Source: Candidatus Hodarchaeota archaeon (lineage in GTDB: Archaea; Asgardarchaeota; Heimdallarchaeia; Hodarchaeales; YT1-057). Taken from it: a stretch of DNA of 9,194 nucleotides. The stretch covers positions 1 to 9,194 of the forward strand of contig JAEOTI010000593.1 of NCBI GenBank assembly GCA_016839955.1. The letters run 5' to 3'. Made by a program: the position numbers and the translations under genes. Shown in pieces: positions 1-7,185 of this stretch. The stretch's first letter is position 1, and every line of letters starts with the position of its first letter. The notes beneath the pieces were generated by a model. That model was not told the DNA's origin. It did not search any database and saw nothing but the letters and a program-made list of their open reading frames with translations.

Positions 1-2687
1 TAATTTCGCATGGATCTCACTTTTTTGAGACGAATTCTACATATAATGGATTTATCCTTCAAAATTCTACGAATTATGGTCAATGGATTCGTTTTCAACG
101 AAATATAACTCAAGATTTTGAAGAGGTGTTCGGTGAAAGAGCTGAGAACCTGTACTTAGATTGGTTATATTATAGTATGCATTCTCCACCAAATCAGGGC
201 TTAATGCAGTTAGTAATTGATGATTTCAGTGTGCAAAACTCCACATCATACGAATTCATGAAAAATTCAGGATTTGAGAGCGGTTACACAGACTGGTATT
301 ACACACAGAGGGAAGTGTCAGGTGATCTCTCGCAAACAACTAGTTCAATTGAAGATTTTGCATTAAATATGAGTATAAGCAATGATGGTAAGACTAACTT
401 CTTTGGAAGGGTGGAACTAAGCAAATATTTTGGTAATTATCCTGCAGGAATCTATACAAATTCAAGTGGATCAACAGAACTAAATTTCAATTGGAACTAC
501 AATGATACCTGGAATGGTGGTAATGATCAATATGCCTATCTTACAATCCAATCTCGTAATACAACAGGATTTTATTATCTCTATTATTTCTTAGGTCATG
601 CCACTGATCAAATCATCTTTTCAAATACTTCAAACTCTATATCAATAAAGTCTAATAGTTTTGGAATCCGAGGATCATGGGTTCGAGAAGAATTAGATCT
701 CTACGAACTATTTCAAGCGATAAATTACACATCAAATCTCATGATATCATCCTTTTCGGTAATAATTGAAAATGGGAACTATGAAAATTCTTCAATTCAG
801 TTACTCCTCGATAATTATGAAATTCGAACTTATCCATCATTTGATCCTGGATTCGAAGAGGATTGGTATTTTACAGGTTCTAACCCAATTACAGGATGGC
901 AAGTGGGTAGTGGTAGCTCCCCTAATATCAATCAAACCAGAGAAGCTCATACTGGAAATTGGGCTTTGAATCTAACCGAAACCACAACGTATTCTACTTC
1001 AAGCGTCAATAGAGACACCTATATCCCGATTGTCCCTTATACATACGCAGATTTCTGGTGGAAATTGAATAGAACCATAGGAACGTCCTATACTCGTTGT
1101 AATTTTCAATTTACTGGAAAAGTTGGAACAGTGTATATTCACTATTATATTGGTTCGAGTGGATGGTATATCGATAATAGTACGAATACAGCTACATATA
1201 TTGTTAGTAATTATAACACTCCAGATACATGGTTTAACATATTTAGGAATGTTTATCAGGATTTAGATTATTTCGGGCATTTTGATTTTACTTGGAATTT
1301 AACAAGAATTCGATTAGAAGCTTACGTTAGCACTTCGGGAGAAGTTTCTATATTATTTGACGATATCCACTTCATAAAAGACACTCATGGACCAACTATC
1401 AATAGTATTTCCTGGGAAACCTCGCCTTCTTACCATGAACCAGTGTTAGTGCAAGTTAATGCCACAGATGGATTTTCAGGAGTAGAAACTGTTAACATTT
1501 ATTATCGAAACGATTCTATGTGGTATTCCACGAGTTCAACTCTGAATGGTGGTCTCTTTGAAGGTTATATCCCTGCTTTTCCTTATAATACTGTAGTGCA
1601 GTTTTACGTTATCGCAATTGATGTAGGTACAACTAGTACTACAGATGACAATACAGGAAGTTATTATAGTTATACAGTTGGTGATGATGTCCTTCCAGAG
1701 GTCGAAATCATCTTTCCGTATAATGGAACCACGATCGATAATAATGTAACAATCTCTGTTGAGATAAATGACCCTGGAAGCGGATTTCAATATGTAGAAA
1801 TCTATGATGGTGAAACACTATTAACTAACGATAGCACAGCACCGTACGAACACATTTGGGAAACTAGAGCAGTAAGCAATGGCATTCATACCTTAAATGC
1901 TACAGGTTTTGACGGAGCTGGCAATTCTGCGTCTTATTGTGTAAATGTTACAGTTATGAATGATCAATTAGCTCCAGTCCTCTCTTCAATTGTGACAGAT
2001 CCACAAAATCCCCAATTTGATCAAAGTGTCGTTATTTATATCGCAGTTAGTGAAGATAGTAATCTTACTAGTATTAACCTTTTCTACAAAATTGGATCAA
2101 ATAGTTGGCAAAATACACCCATGACCTCGTCAGAAGCCTTGTACCTTGCATCTATCCCTGGTGCAGCTTGGAATACTATTGTTCAATATTATATCGTTGC
2201 ACTTGATACTTTTGGCCAAGAATCAAATGCAGGAAGTGAAGCTTCTCCATTTACTTACATTGTAGGAGATGATATTCATCCTCTTGTCAATGTTCTAGGA
2301 CCTCCTATCTCTGAAACTCTTTTTGGAAAAGTCGATTTTGCCATTAATGGGTCTGATGTAGGTAGTGGTTTGGATAGACTAGAAGTTCTCGTTGATGGGA
2401 TATCAGTATTGAATTCAACAACAATTCCATTAACCTTTTCATGGGATACAACTAAATTAAGTAACGAAAGACACACAATTACTTTTACTTTATTTGACCT
2501 TGCAGGGAATACTGTTGAAACTACATTGGAGTATGAGGTCAACAATCCTGAGGGACTTGATGCTCTTGCTCAAGACTTCAATCTCTTTTTGCAAAACAAT
2601 GGATTTATTGTAGGTGCAACCTCATTAATAGGTTTTTATGCATTGATCAAGCTCTTCTTATGGCGTAAACGAAGTGGAGGTGGTTAA
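1..2687 (+). CDS. Giant cell-surface protein: jelly-roll-like modules, four Ig-like domains, C-terminal membrane anchor (5'-partial)
   Basis: The frame starting at base 3 has no stop from the window edge to the TAA at 2685-2687, so the gene begins upstream and 894 residues are visible. The GTG at 126 is only an internal valine codon. Visible architecture: the end of one beta-sandwich module finishing in VIDDFSV (about 213-233), a second module (about 252-836) ending LLLDNYEIR, and a third (about 837-1380) ending ILFDDIHF. These resemble carbohydrate-binding jelly-roll folds. Four Ig/fibronectin-like domains follow in an A-B-A-B order (1398-1679, 1680-1970, 1971-2264, 2265-2549). Then come a short linker, one hydrophobic helix (2601-2663) and a basic tail RKRSGGG. 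About 26 N-x-S/T sequons and only two cysteines indicate an extracellular glycoprotein anchored by its C terminus with a tiny cytoplasmic tail. No catalytic motif is visible. A role in adhesion, glycan binding or the cell envelope is inference. The missing N terminus should hold a signal peptide and perhaps an enzymatic domain. Confidence 0.88.
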   Translation, partial: ISHGSHFFETNSTYNGFILQNSTNYGQWIRFQRNITQDFEEVFGERAENLYLDWLYYSMHSPPNQGLMQLVIDDFSVQNSTSYEFMKNSGFESGYTDWYYTQREVSGDLSQTTSSIEDFALNMSISNDGKTNFFGRVELSKYFGNYPAGIYTNSSGSTELNFNWNYNDTWNGGNDQYAYLTIQSRNTTGFYYLYYFLGHATDQIIFSNTSNSISIKSNSFGIRGSWVREELDLYELFQAINYTSNLMISSFSVIIENGNYENSSIQLLLDNYEIRTYPSFDPGFEEDWYFTGSNPITGWQVGSGSSPNINQTREAHTGNWALNLTETTTYSTSSVNRDTYIPIVPYTYADFWWKLNRTIGTSYTRCNFQFTGKVGTVYIHYYIGSSGWYIDNSTNTATYIVSNYNTPDTWFNIFRNVYQDLDYFGHFDFTWNLTRIRLEAYVSTSGEVSILFDDIHFIKDTHGPTINSISWETSPSYHEPVLVQVNATDGFSGVETVNIYYRNDSMWYSTSSTLNGGLFEGYIPAFPYNTVVQFYVIAIDVGTTSTTDDNTGSYYSYTVGDDVLPEVEIIFPYNGTTIDNNVTISVEINDPGSGFQYVEIYDGETLLTNDSTAPYEHIWETRAVSNGIHTLNATGFDGAGNSASYCVNVTVMNDQLAPVLSSIVTDPQNPQFDQSVVIYIAVSEDSNLTSINLFYKIGSNSWQNTPMTSSEALYLASIPGAAWNTIVQYYIVALDTFGQESNAGSEASPFTYIVGDDIHPLVNVLGPPISETLFGKVDFAINGSDVGSGLDRLEVLVDGISVLNSTTIPLTFSWDTTKLSNERHTITFTLFDLAGNTVETTLEYEVNNPEGLDALAQDFNLFLQNNGFIVGATSLIGFYALIKLFLWRKRSGGG
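1398..2549 (+). repeat. A-B-A-B duplication of paired Ig-like domains within the surface protein
   Basis: Two successive copies of a two-domain unit are visible at protein level. The A domains start near 1398 and 1971 and share the pattern of a hydrophobic strand, then (V/I)N(I/L)(Y/F)Y, and a later VVQFYVIA/IVQYYIVA strand. The B domains start with GDDVLPEVEI (1680) and GDDIHPLVNV (2265). Both contain DxGSG, a (Y/V)xDG turn, a WxT motif and FDxAGN. The B-to-B spacing is 585 bases (195 codons). The copies have clearly diverged in both protein and DNA, so this is an old internal duplication, not a recent tandem repeat. Confidence 0.75.
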
Positions 2688-2829
2688 TCAATTTTATTCA
2701 TTTTTTTTTCATAGATGTCCGATAAAAACAAGATTAAGGACCAATTCTTCATAGATTGTCTCAGGTTTGAGAAGAAACAAGGCGTATGAAATTTTTTTAA
2801 TCACCACTAATTTGGGTTTTAAATTAAAT
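2688..2829. other. Convergent intergenic region with T-run
   Basis: This is 142 bases between the stop of the surface-protein gene and the stop of the minus-strand VOC gene. It contains a run of nine T at 2701-2709 just after the TAA, and a 9-base direct repeat TTCATAGAT (2708-2716 and 2748-2756). A second T-run lies at 2791-2797. No tRNA-like or coding structure was seen. Confidence 0.6.
2691..2710 (+). terminator. Poly-T terminator of the surface-protein gene
   Basis: A T-rich stretch with nine consecutive T (2701-2709) begins 13 bases after the stop codon. No strong hairpin precedes it. Archaeal RNA polymerase commonly terminates at such oligo-T tracts without a stem, so this fits factor-independent archaeal termination. 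Confidence 0.5.
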
Positions 2830-3378
2830 TTAACTCTCTCCGAGTTTCTCGGTAGATTTCATCAAGTCCCCAACATTTGATGGTGTAAAAAACCCATCAA
2901 AACCCCCGAATCGTTGCACATATTCAATAATATGGTTAGTTGTTTCCGTTGGCATTGTAAAGATTTGTTTAATCCCTTCTTCTTTACTACCAATTATATC
3001 TTCGGTTGTAAAATTTATACCTCGACCCTTTTGAATCTCGACGACTTTTTCAATATTAGTGACTTCATAAGCAAGGTGATGGACTCGCCCACCATATTTT
3101 TTACAGTATTTTTCAACCACACTATCTTCCGTTAATCCTTCACTTACAACTATTACAGGCATTGTCTCATGGAGCTTGAGACATGAAGTGATTGCATTCA
3201 TGGTCTTTATTGTAAAGGATTTGTATTCTCTGTATGGAAGAATGTTCATGAATTCAGCAAACGTTTTCTCACGTTCTCCTTTCAAAACACGATACGCGAT
3301 ATGATCTAGTTTAACAATATACTGATCAATTCCAGAGTTTCTTCTGTCCTGCTCTATTTCCTTTTGATTAACTCCCAT
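2830..3378 (-). CDS. VOC-superfamily protein resembling the catalytic half of 4-hydroxyphenylpyruvate dioxygenase
   Basis: This 182-residue protein has two beta-alpha-beta-beta-beta halves of the glyoxalase/VOC fold. The first opens with LDHIAYRV (residues 24-31), the second with VHHLAYEV (99-106), and it closes with HIIEYVQRFGG (149-159) and FFTPSNVGDL (163-172). His26, His101 and Glu152 fall where HPPD binds Fe(II). The ending matches the HPPD pattern E-x-x-QR-x-G-x-x-GF followed by an N-x-x-x-L helix more closely than methylmalonyl-CoA epimerase or glyoxalase I. Full HPPD has about 350-380 residues with an extra N-terminal VOC pair; this protein has only the catalytic-type pair, so its substrate is unknown. 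The ATG at 3378 has only a weak GGTG Shine-Dalgarno about 6 bases upstream. It lies 103 bases downstream of the DUF3786 gene on the same strand. A metal-dependent oxygenase, isomerase or lyase activity is family inference. Confidence 0.85.
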   Translation of the reverse strand: MGVNQKEIEQDRRNSGIDQYIVKLDHIAYRVLKGEREKTFAEFMNILPYREYKSFTIKTMNAITSCLKLHETMPVIVVSEGLTEDSVVEKYCKKYGGRVHHLAYEVTNIEKVVEIQKGRGINFTTEDIIGSKEEGIKQIFTMPTETTNHIIEYVQRFGGFDGFFTPSNVGDLMKSTEKLGES

Positions 3379-3481
3379 CTATTACACCAATAATTCAAAA
3401 ATTATCAATTCATTGCATTAAGATGCTTCCTAAATAGCTAACTTTGCTTCCAGTAGATGAATGATAATAGTAAATTCTTTT

Positions 3482-4078
3482 TCATTTGTTCTGAGAGATA
3501 AGCTTCGAAGCAATAATCAATCGAGCTGAAGTTAATTGACCGAGGATTGCTAATTCTTCTGTTGAAAGGTAATAATTTGCGTTGGAAGAGAATAGAAAAT
3601 TCACTTTTGCTGGAAATTCTGAAGATTTTAACCAAAGAATTCCAATTACAGGAACTAATGGTAACGAAAAAGTCTTAATCGAGCAATCCCCATAAGACTG
3701 CACCTCAGCACCTAGTAATTTACCAGCTTTTAGGAATGACACACAATTAGAACCGAACTTTTTTTCCAACGGGAGAATTGCTTGTTTGATAAAAGCACTA
3801 TCAAAAGCCCTCCCACCTCGTAATTTCCTAAAAGGAACTAAGTCGGATGAGATTTCTTGAGTCTGAGCGTTTGAATAACCTGACAATAGACAATAAAGCC
3901 CTCTTGTCTGATTTTTAGACAGGAATACTTCTTGTAGTTCATCAAATACTTGTCCATCATCTAATGAAATCTGTAATCTTAAGAAATTTAGAGTTCTATT
4001 ATTGGGAAATCCATTTTGACCTATTAATCTCTGAATGCTCGATTTACAATTCTCCCAATTCCAAATATCGAATTCCAT
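3482..4078 (-). CDS. DUF3786-like protein
   Basis: This 198-residue soluble protein has no signal peptide or membrane segment. It fits the DUF3786 pattern as I remember it: a mid-region 'LVPFRKLRGGRAF' (residues 80-92), a helix leading to 'PLEKKFG' (103-109), a GD-containing turn (130-131), a 'LPLVPVIGILW' strand (139-149), then EFPAKVNFLFSSNANYYL (154-171) and a final EELAILG helix (174-180). The family usually shows W-x-G-D-x-E-F-P at the tryptophan strand. Here it reads WLKSSEFP, so the acidic GD pair is lost. Its function is not established; homologues occur in anaerobic archaea and bacteria, sometimes near or fused to iron-sulfur or corrinoid proteins. The start ATG at 4078 lacks a clear Shine-Dalgarno, and a TATA-like element about 35 bases upstream would give a very short leader. 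It may be co-transcribed with the downstream VOC gene. Confidence 0.75.
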   Translation of the reverse strand: MEFDIWNWENCKSSIQRLIGQNGFPNNRTLNFLRLQISLDDGQVFDELQEVFLSKNQTRGLYCLLSGYSNAQTQEISSDLVPFRKLRGGRAFDSAFIKQAILPLEKKFGSNCVSFLKAGKLLGAEVQSYGDCSIKTFSLPLVPVIGILWLKSSEFPAKVNFLFSSNANYYLSTEELAILGQLTSARLIIASKLISQNK

Positions 4079-4193
4079 TTAATTACAGTCCAATATTTCG
4101 TAGAATAAGCTCTAAATAAAGATGGAAATACACTAGTTCAAATAAGAATTCTGTTCAATAGCGTGTCAAATTTCTTCGAGAGGAGTAGAAAAA
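4079..4193. promoter_or_regulatory. Divergent promoter region between DUF3786 and MBL genes
   Basis: These 115 bases separate two divergently read genes. An A/T box CTCTAAATAAAG (about 4109-4120) lies about 35 bases from the minus-strand ATG. Read on the minus strand (CTTTATTTAGAG), it is a plausible TATA element giving a leader of only about 10 bases. The plus-strand gene could use the same box or one nearer 4138. The assignment rests on position and A/T content only. Confidence 0.35.
4181..4185 (+). promoter_or_regulatory. Shine-Dalgarno AGGAG fixing the GTG start of the MBL gene
   Basis: The AGGAG (within GAGAGGAG, 4178-4185) lies 8 bases before GTG at 4194. This is ideal spacing and supports GTG as the start. 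Confidence 0.75.
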
Positions 4194-5012
4194 GTGATTC
4201 TAACAAAAAATATCGGAGATGTCTTAAGAATTAAAATGGCACGAACTTTTTTTCGAAAACCAGTGTATTTCACAACTGCTTATTTCTATCGGGGACTACT
4301 AATAGATACAGGGTGTGAAAAAACCACCAAAGAGTTTCTAAACACCGTTGAAGACCTAACAATTGAACAAATAGTCATTACACATAGTCATGAAGATCAT
4401 TTTGGGGGTGCATCATTACTACAGAAAGAGAGGGGAATTCCCATTAATGCTCATAGGCTAGCACTTTCTAGTCTCGCAGATCCTCCGCCTATCCGATGGT
4501 TTCAAAGATTTTTTTGGGGATTTCCTCAACCTGTTAAAGTAGGACCCCTAGGAAGTTCAATTAAGACCAATTCTGGTTCTTTCAAAATTATTGAAACCCC
4601 TGGTCATTCTCCAGATCATGTAGTAATTTTTGATGAGATAAATGGTTACCTCTTCTGTGGTGATGCTGTTGTAGGTGGATTAGACCGAGCAATTAGGGAA
4701 GATTTTAACATTTGGGGAATTTTAAGTTCATTAAAGAAAATCAATGATCTAGGATCCAATACTATTTTTTCTGGAAGTGGAAAAATAATTACAGATCCAA
4801 TTTTAACTCTTGACACCCATATTAATAACATTGAATCTCAAATTAAGCGAGTTCAAACTGAAGCTAAAAAAGGCATACCGATCAAAAAAATCGCTTCTAG
4901 AATTCGAAAAGAAGCAAAGAAAAAGGGCCATAACCTCCGCTGGGTTGAGTTTATAACAAGAGGGTACCTCTCACCAATTAATTTGGTAAAATCTATTCTA
5001 CATGAGAATTAG
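4194..5012 (+). CDS. Metallo-beta-lactamase-fold hydrolase with Ser in place of the last His
   Basis: This 272-residue cytoplasmic protein has the MBL fold. The core motif HSHEDH gives ligands His64, His66, Asp68 and His69; further metal-site residues are His138 in ETPGHSPDH and Asp157 in FCGDAVV. An early LLIDTGC strand (35-41) is typical of the glyoxalase II/RNase Z-like hydrolase group. The late loop that normally reads PGHG reads FSGSGKIITDP (192-202), so the expected final metal-binding His appears as Ser195. A basic C-terminal extension (about 217-272, with KKIASRIRKEAKKKG) follows and may be a winged-helix-like or substrate-recruiting tail, as in LACTB2-like MBL hydrolases. The GTG start is backed by a strong Shine-Dalgarno. 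The substrate is unknown; a thioester, lactone or phosphoester is possible. The gene runs head-on into the kinase gene with directly abutting stop codons. Confidence 0.85.
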   Translation: MILTKNIGDVLRIKMARTFFRKPVYFTTAYFYRGLLIDTGCEKTTKEFLNTVEDLTIEQIVITHSHEDHFGGASLLQKERGIPINAHRLALSSLADPPPIRWFQRFFWGFPQPVKVGPLGSSIKTNSGSFKIIETPGHSPDHVVIFDEINGYLFCGDAVVGGLDRAIREDFNIWGILSSLKKINDLGSNTIFSGSGKIITDPILTLDTHINNIESQIKRVQTEAKKGIPIKKIASRIRKEAKKKGHNLRWVEFITRGYLSPINLVKSILHEN

Positions 5013-5050
5013 TTAAAAAGGCAGATTATTAGTCCCTATTGTTTCTTTTG
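5013..5050 (+). terminator. Possible T-rich termination zone for the MBL gene inside the opposing kinase gene
   Basis: There is no intergenic space after the MBL stop (TAG, 5010-5012). The first T-rich tract downstream is TTGTTTCTTTTGG near 5039-5050, which is antisense to the last codons of the kinase. Plus-strand termination, if it happens here, must occur within the opposing gene. This is positional inference only. Confidence 0.25.
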
Positions 5051-6818
5051 GAATCATAATTCGAAATGAAGTCCTTTGTCCTTCATCAAGAGAGATTCTC
5101 CAATTATGTGCTTCAACTAATCGTTGAACAATTGCAAGACCAAGACTCTCTACCTCATCCTTTAATGTAATCGTCCTTTGTAGGATTTTTTCTCGATTTT
5201 CGTTTGGAATCGGTATTCCATCATTCTCAATTATAATTTCAAAGGATTTTCTTTTGTTTTTACTTTTTACTTTAATTTCATTTGGTTTTCCGTGTTTGAC
5301 TGCATTTTCAAATAAATTTTCAAAAATCTGGACAGTTTTTCTTCTGTCACATGGAATAGTAGGTAGATCTTTTGTAATTAATCGAATTGTATCCGGAATG
5401 GTACTTTGGGCTGCTTCTTCAACCAATTCTTGAAAGTTAAGTTGATCCCCTTTTTCTACAACTAGTCCAGCCTCCGCTAATTTTACTGAACGTCGCATAA
5501 GTCTACTGGCACTTTTTGCAATAGTAGTGATTTTTTCAGCAGCTTTTTGCTCTTCGTGATCTTTGAGAAGACTGGCGTATCCTAAAATGTTATTCAAGCG
5601 ATTTTGTAGGTCATGGGTTAATTCATGAGCAAATTCAGTTAATTCTTTCTTTTGCCGTATTAATAAGTCCTCAGTTTTCTTCCTAGCACTTACATCTCGA
5701 ATAATCCCTCTAAAACCCTTAGGTTGCTCTTTTTCATCTTCAATTAAGGAGACTGATCCTTCAACAGTTCTTGTTGATCCGTTTTTTAAAACAATGTTCC
5801 ATTCAACGGCTTTTATTGATTTTTTAGTACGATAAACTTCATTAAAGGCATTAAACAATGGTTTATATGAATCTTCCGTCAGAAAATCCCGATAAGATCT
5901 GCCTATCACCTCTTCAGGAAAATATCCGCCGAGGTTGGCAGAAGACCGACTAATAAAGGTAAAATTACCAGCAAGATCTACTTCGAAATATGTATCTTCA
6001 AGATTTTCGAGGACTTCACGGAGCTTATCCTGACTATTTTTCAAGGCTACAATTGTTTGTTTTTGCTCTGTAATGTTTTCAACAATGCTATCAAAAACAG
6101 GCGGTTCCCCATTTTCCCTTGAAGCGACTCTAATTGTTAAAGAAACTAATACTGGGGTTCCATTTTTCTTTTTTAGTCGAACTTCATAATTTTTAATGCT
6201 TTTTTTAGCCATAAGTAAATCAGAAACAATTTTTCTTTCATCAGGATCATGATATATACTCGCAACACTTTTTTGTTTAATTTTTTCCTCTGATTTAAAT
6301 CCTAACATTTTAATAAATGCTGAATTAGCCATTAGAAAATTACCCTCAGGTCCTGGAGTTGTTCGCGTAATCCCTATCTCCAAATTTTCCACAAGGGATC
6401 GGTATCGTTCCTCACTCTTACGTAACTCCTGTAGGGCCCATTTGTGAGAGATCGCATTTCGTATTACATGAGCTAATTCCGCAAAAAGGGTCGGAAGATC
6501 GCCACTTTTCCTAAGATAATAATCTGCTCCAAGATTCAATGCTTTTATGGCGACTTCTTCTCGCCCCCGACCTGTAAAAATAATGAATGGAGTTGTATCA
6601 CCCCTCCGCCTTAAGTATTCAAGTAGCTCTAATCCATCATATCCAGGCATTTGATAATCTGATACAATAGCGTCAAATTGTTGTTCATTAATGAGATTGA
6701 ATGCAGATTGACTTGAAGATTCAATACTAATATCAAAAATCGGCCCTTCATCTATAAGGTAACTTTTTGCCATCTCCAAAAAGTCAATCTCATCGTCAAT
6801 CAGGAGAATTCGAGCCAT
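5013..6818 (-). CDS. Receiver-PAS-PAS sensor histidine kinase
   Basis: This is a 601-residue cytoplasmic signalling protein with no membrane segment. Residues 2-122 form a receiver domain with acidic pocket Asp8/Asp9, phosphoacceptor Asp54 (VSDYQMPG), Thr82 (FTGRG) and Lys104, in the style common in archaea. Two PAS domains follow (about 136-255 and 266-380), each ending in a PAC-like strand plus DVSxRK/NITEQK. The dimerisation helix carries the phosphoacceptor His402 in THDLQN, followed by ILGYASLL. The ATPase domain has an N-box with Asn505 (ENLFENAVKHG) and a G1 box NDGIPIP (532-538). The G2 box is weak: SLGLAIV (558-564) lacks the usual first glycine. There is no DNA-binding output, so it should receive phosphate through Asp54 and/or sense through PAS and pass the signal to a partner outside this window. 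I chose ATG 6818 rather than the ATG at 6869. It directly precedes the canonical ARILLIDDE strand, and an AAAGGAG lies 12 bases upstream; the longer form would add 17 residues outside the domain. Confidence 0.9.
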   Translation of the reverse strand: MARILLIDDEIDFLEMAKSYLIDEGPIFDISIESSSQSAFNLINEQQFDAIVSDYQMPGYDGLELLEYLRRRGDTTPFIIFTGRGREEVAIKALNLGADYYLRKSGDLPTLFAELAHVIRNAISHKWALQELRKSEERYRSLVENLEIGITRTTPGPEGNFLMANSAFIKMLGFKSEEKIKQKSVASIYHDPDERKIVSDLLMAKKSIKNYEVRLKKKNGTPVLVSLTIRVASRENGEPPVFDSIVENITEQKQTIVALKNSQDKLREVLENLEDTYFEVDLAGNFTFISRSSANLGGYFPEEVIGRSYRDFLTEDSYKPLFNAFNEVYRTKKSIKAVEWNIVLKNGSTRTVEGSVSLIEDEKEQPKGFRGIIRDVSARKKTEDLLIRQKKELTEFAHELTHDLQNRLNNILGYASLLKDHEEQKAAEKITTIAKSASRLMRRSVKLAEAGLVVEKGDQLNFQELVEEAAQSTIPDTIRLITKDLPTIPCDRRKTVQIFENLFENAVKHGKPNEIKVKSKNKRKSFEIIIENDGIPIPNENREKILQRTITLKDEVESLGLAIVQRLVEAHNWRISLDEGQRTSFRIMIPKETIGTNNLPF

Positions 6819-7185
6819 AAGATTCACTTTCTCCTTTAAGAAAACAACGATTTCATAAAACAGCAACAAAGAATTTTTGTTAACGTTTTAACTAATAAAA
6901 TTTGATTGTTTGGGTTGTTTATGTTTTTTTTTCTTGGAGATCTCATTATTGAACTGCAGTAGCCCATTTAAATCTCTTTACTTAGGTGTCTTAGAAAACT
7001 ATGGTATTGTACACTTCCCCAACTTATTCAAATCAAACGACAAAAATCGTGTAATCTTCTCTCCATAAACATTTTATTTATCAAGGTTAAAAAAGAAGCC
7101 TATTATGATATGTAAAATAATAAAACTATGTCAGAAAAGCATGTTAGGCAATACATGAACTAATTTTTGGTGGATTTGTTAAAAA
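6819..7185. promoter_or_regulatory. 367-base divergent intergenic region between kinase and MFS genes
   Basis: No ORF longer than about 17 codons and no RNA gene was seen. It holds the kinase Shine-Dalgarno (AAAGGAG on the minus strand, 6831-6837) and a TATA-like TTTTATTAG for the minus strand (about 6892-6900). It also has a run of T near 6924-6933, and A/T boxes at about 7071-7080 and 7111-7124 that could drive the MFS gene. A perfect 5-base inverted repeat with a 4-base gap (6879-6892) lies just downstream of the presumed kinase TATA box. Promoter calls are by position and composition only. Confidence 0.35.
6879..6892. promoter_or_regulatory. Candidate operator palindrome GTTAA-n4-TTAAC
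   Basis: This inverted repeat is GTTAA (6879-6883), CGTT, TTAAC (6888-6892). It lies 61-74 bases upstream of the kinase ATG, between the TATA-like box and the expected transcription start, where archaeal repressors often bind. Such a short A/T-rich palindrome could arise by chance. Confidence 0.2.

Noticed and set aside
126..128. GTG as start of the surface-protein gene
   Set aside because: The frame is open upstream to the window edge and the upstream translation has the same composition and N-x-T sequons, so the gene is simply cut by the window.
766..969. 67-residue ORF inside the surface-protein gene
   Set aside because: It is fully embedded in another frame of a clear coding region and shows no domain pattern.
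1536..2545. Minus-strand ORFs of 84 and 89 residues
   Set aside because: They are antisense shadows of the Ig-like domains with no recognisable protein features.
2708..2756. 9-base direct repeat TTCATAGAT as an attachment site or CRISPR-like repeat
   Set aside because: There are only two copies, short, in AT-rich DNA, with no integrase or cas gene nearby; chance is sufficient.
3438..3635. 65-residue minus-strand ORF overlapping the DUF3786 gene end
   Set aside because: It is in a different frame from the supported gene, has no ribosome-binding site, and is explained as a shadow.
6819..6869. ATG at 6869 as the kinase start
   Set aside because: It adds 17 residues before the receiver domain's first strand and spans the AAAGGAG ribosome site that serves ATG 6818.
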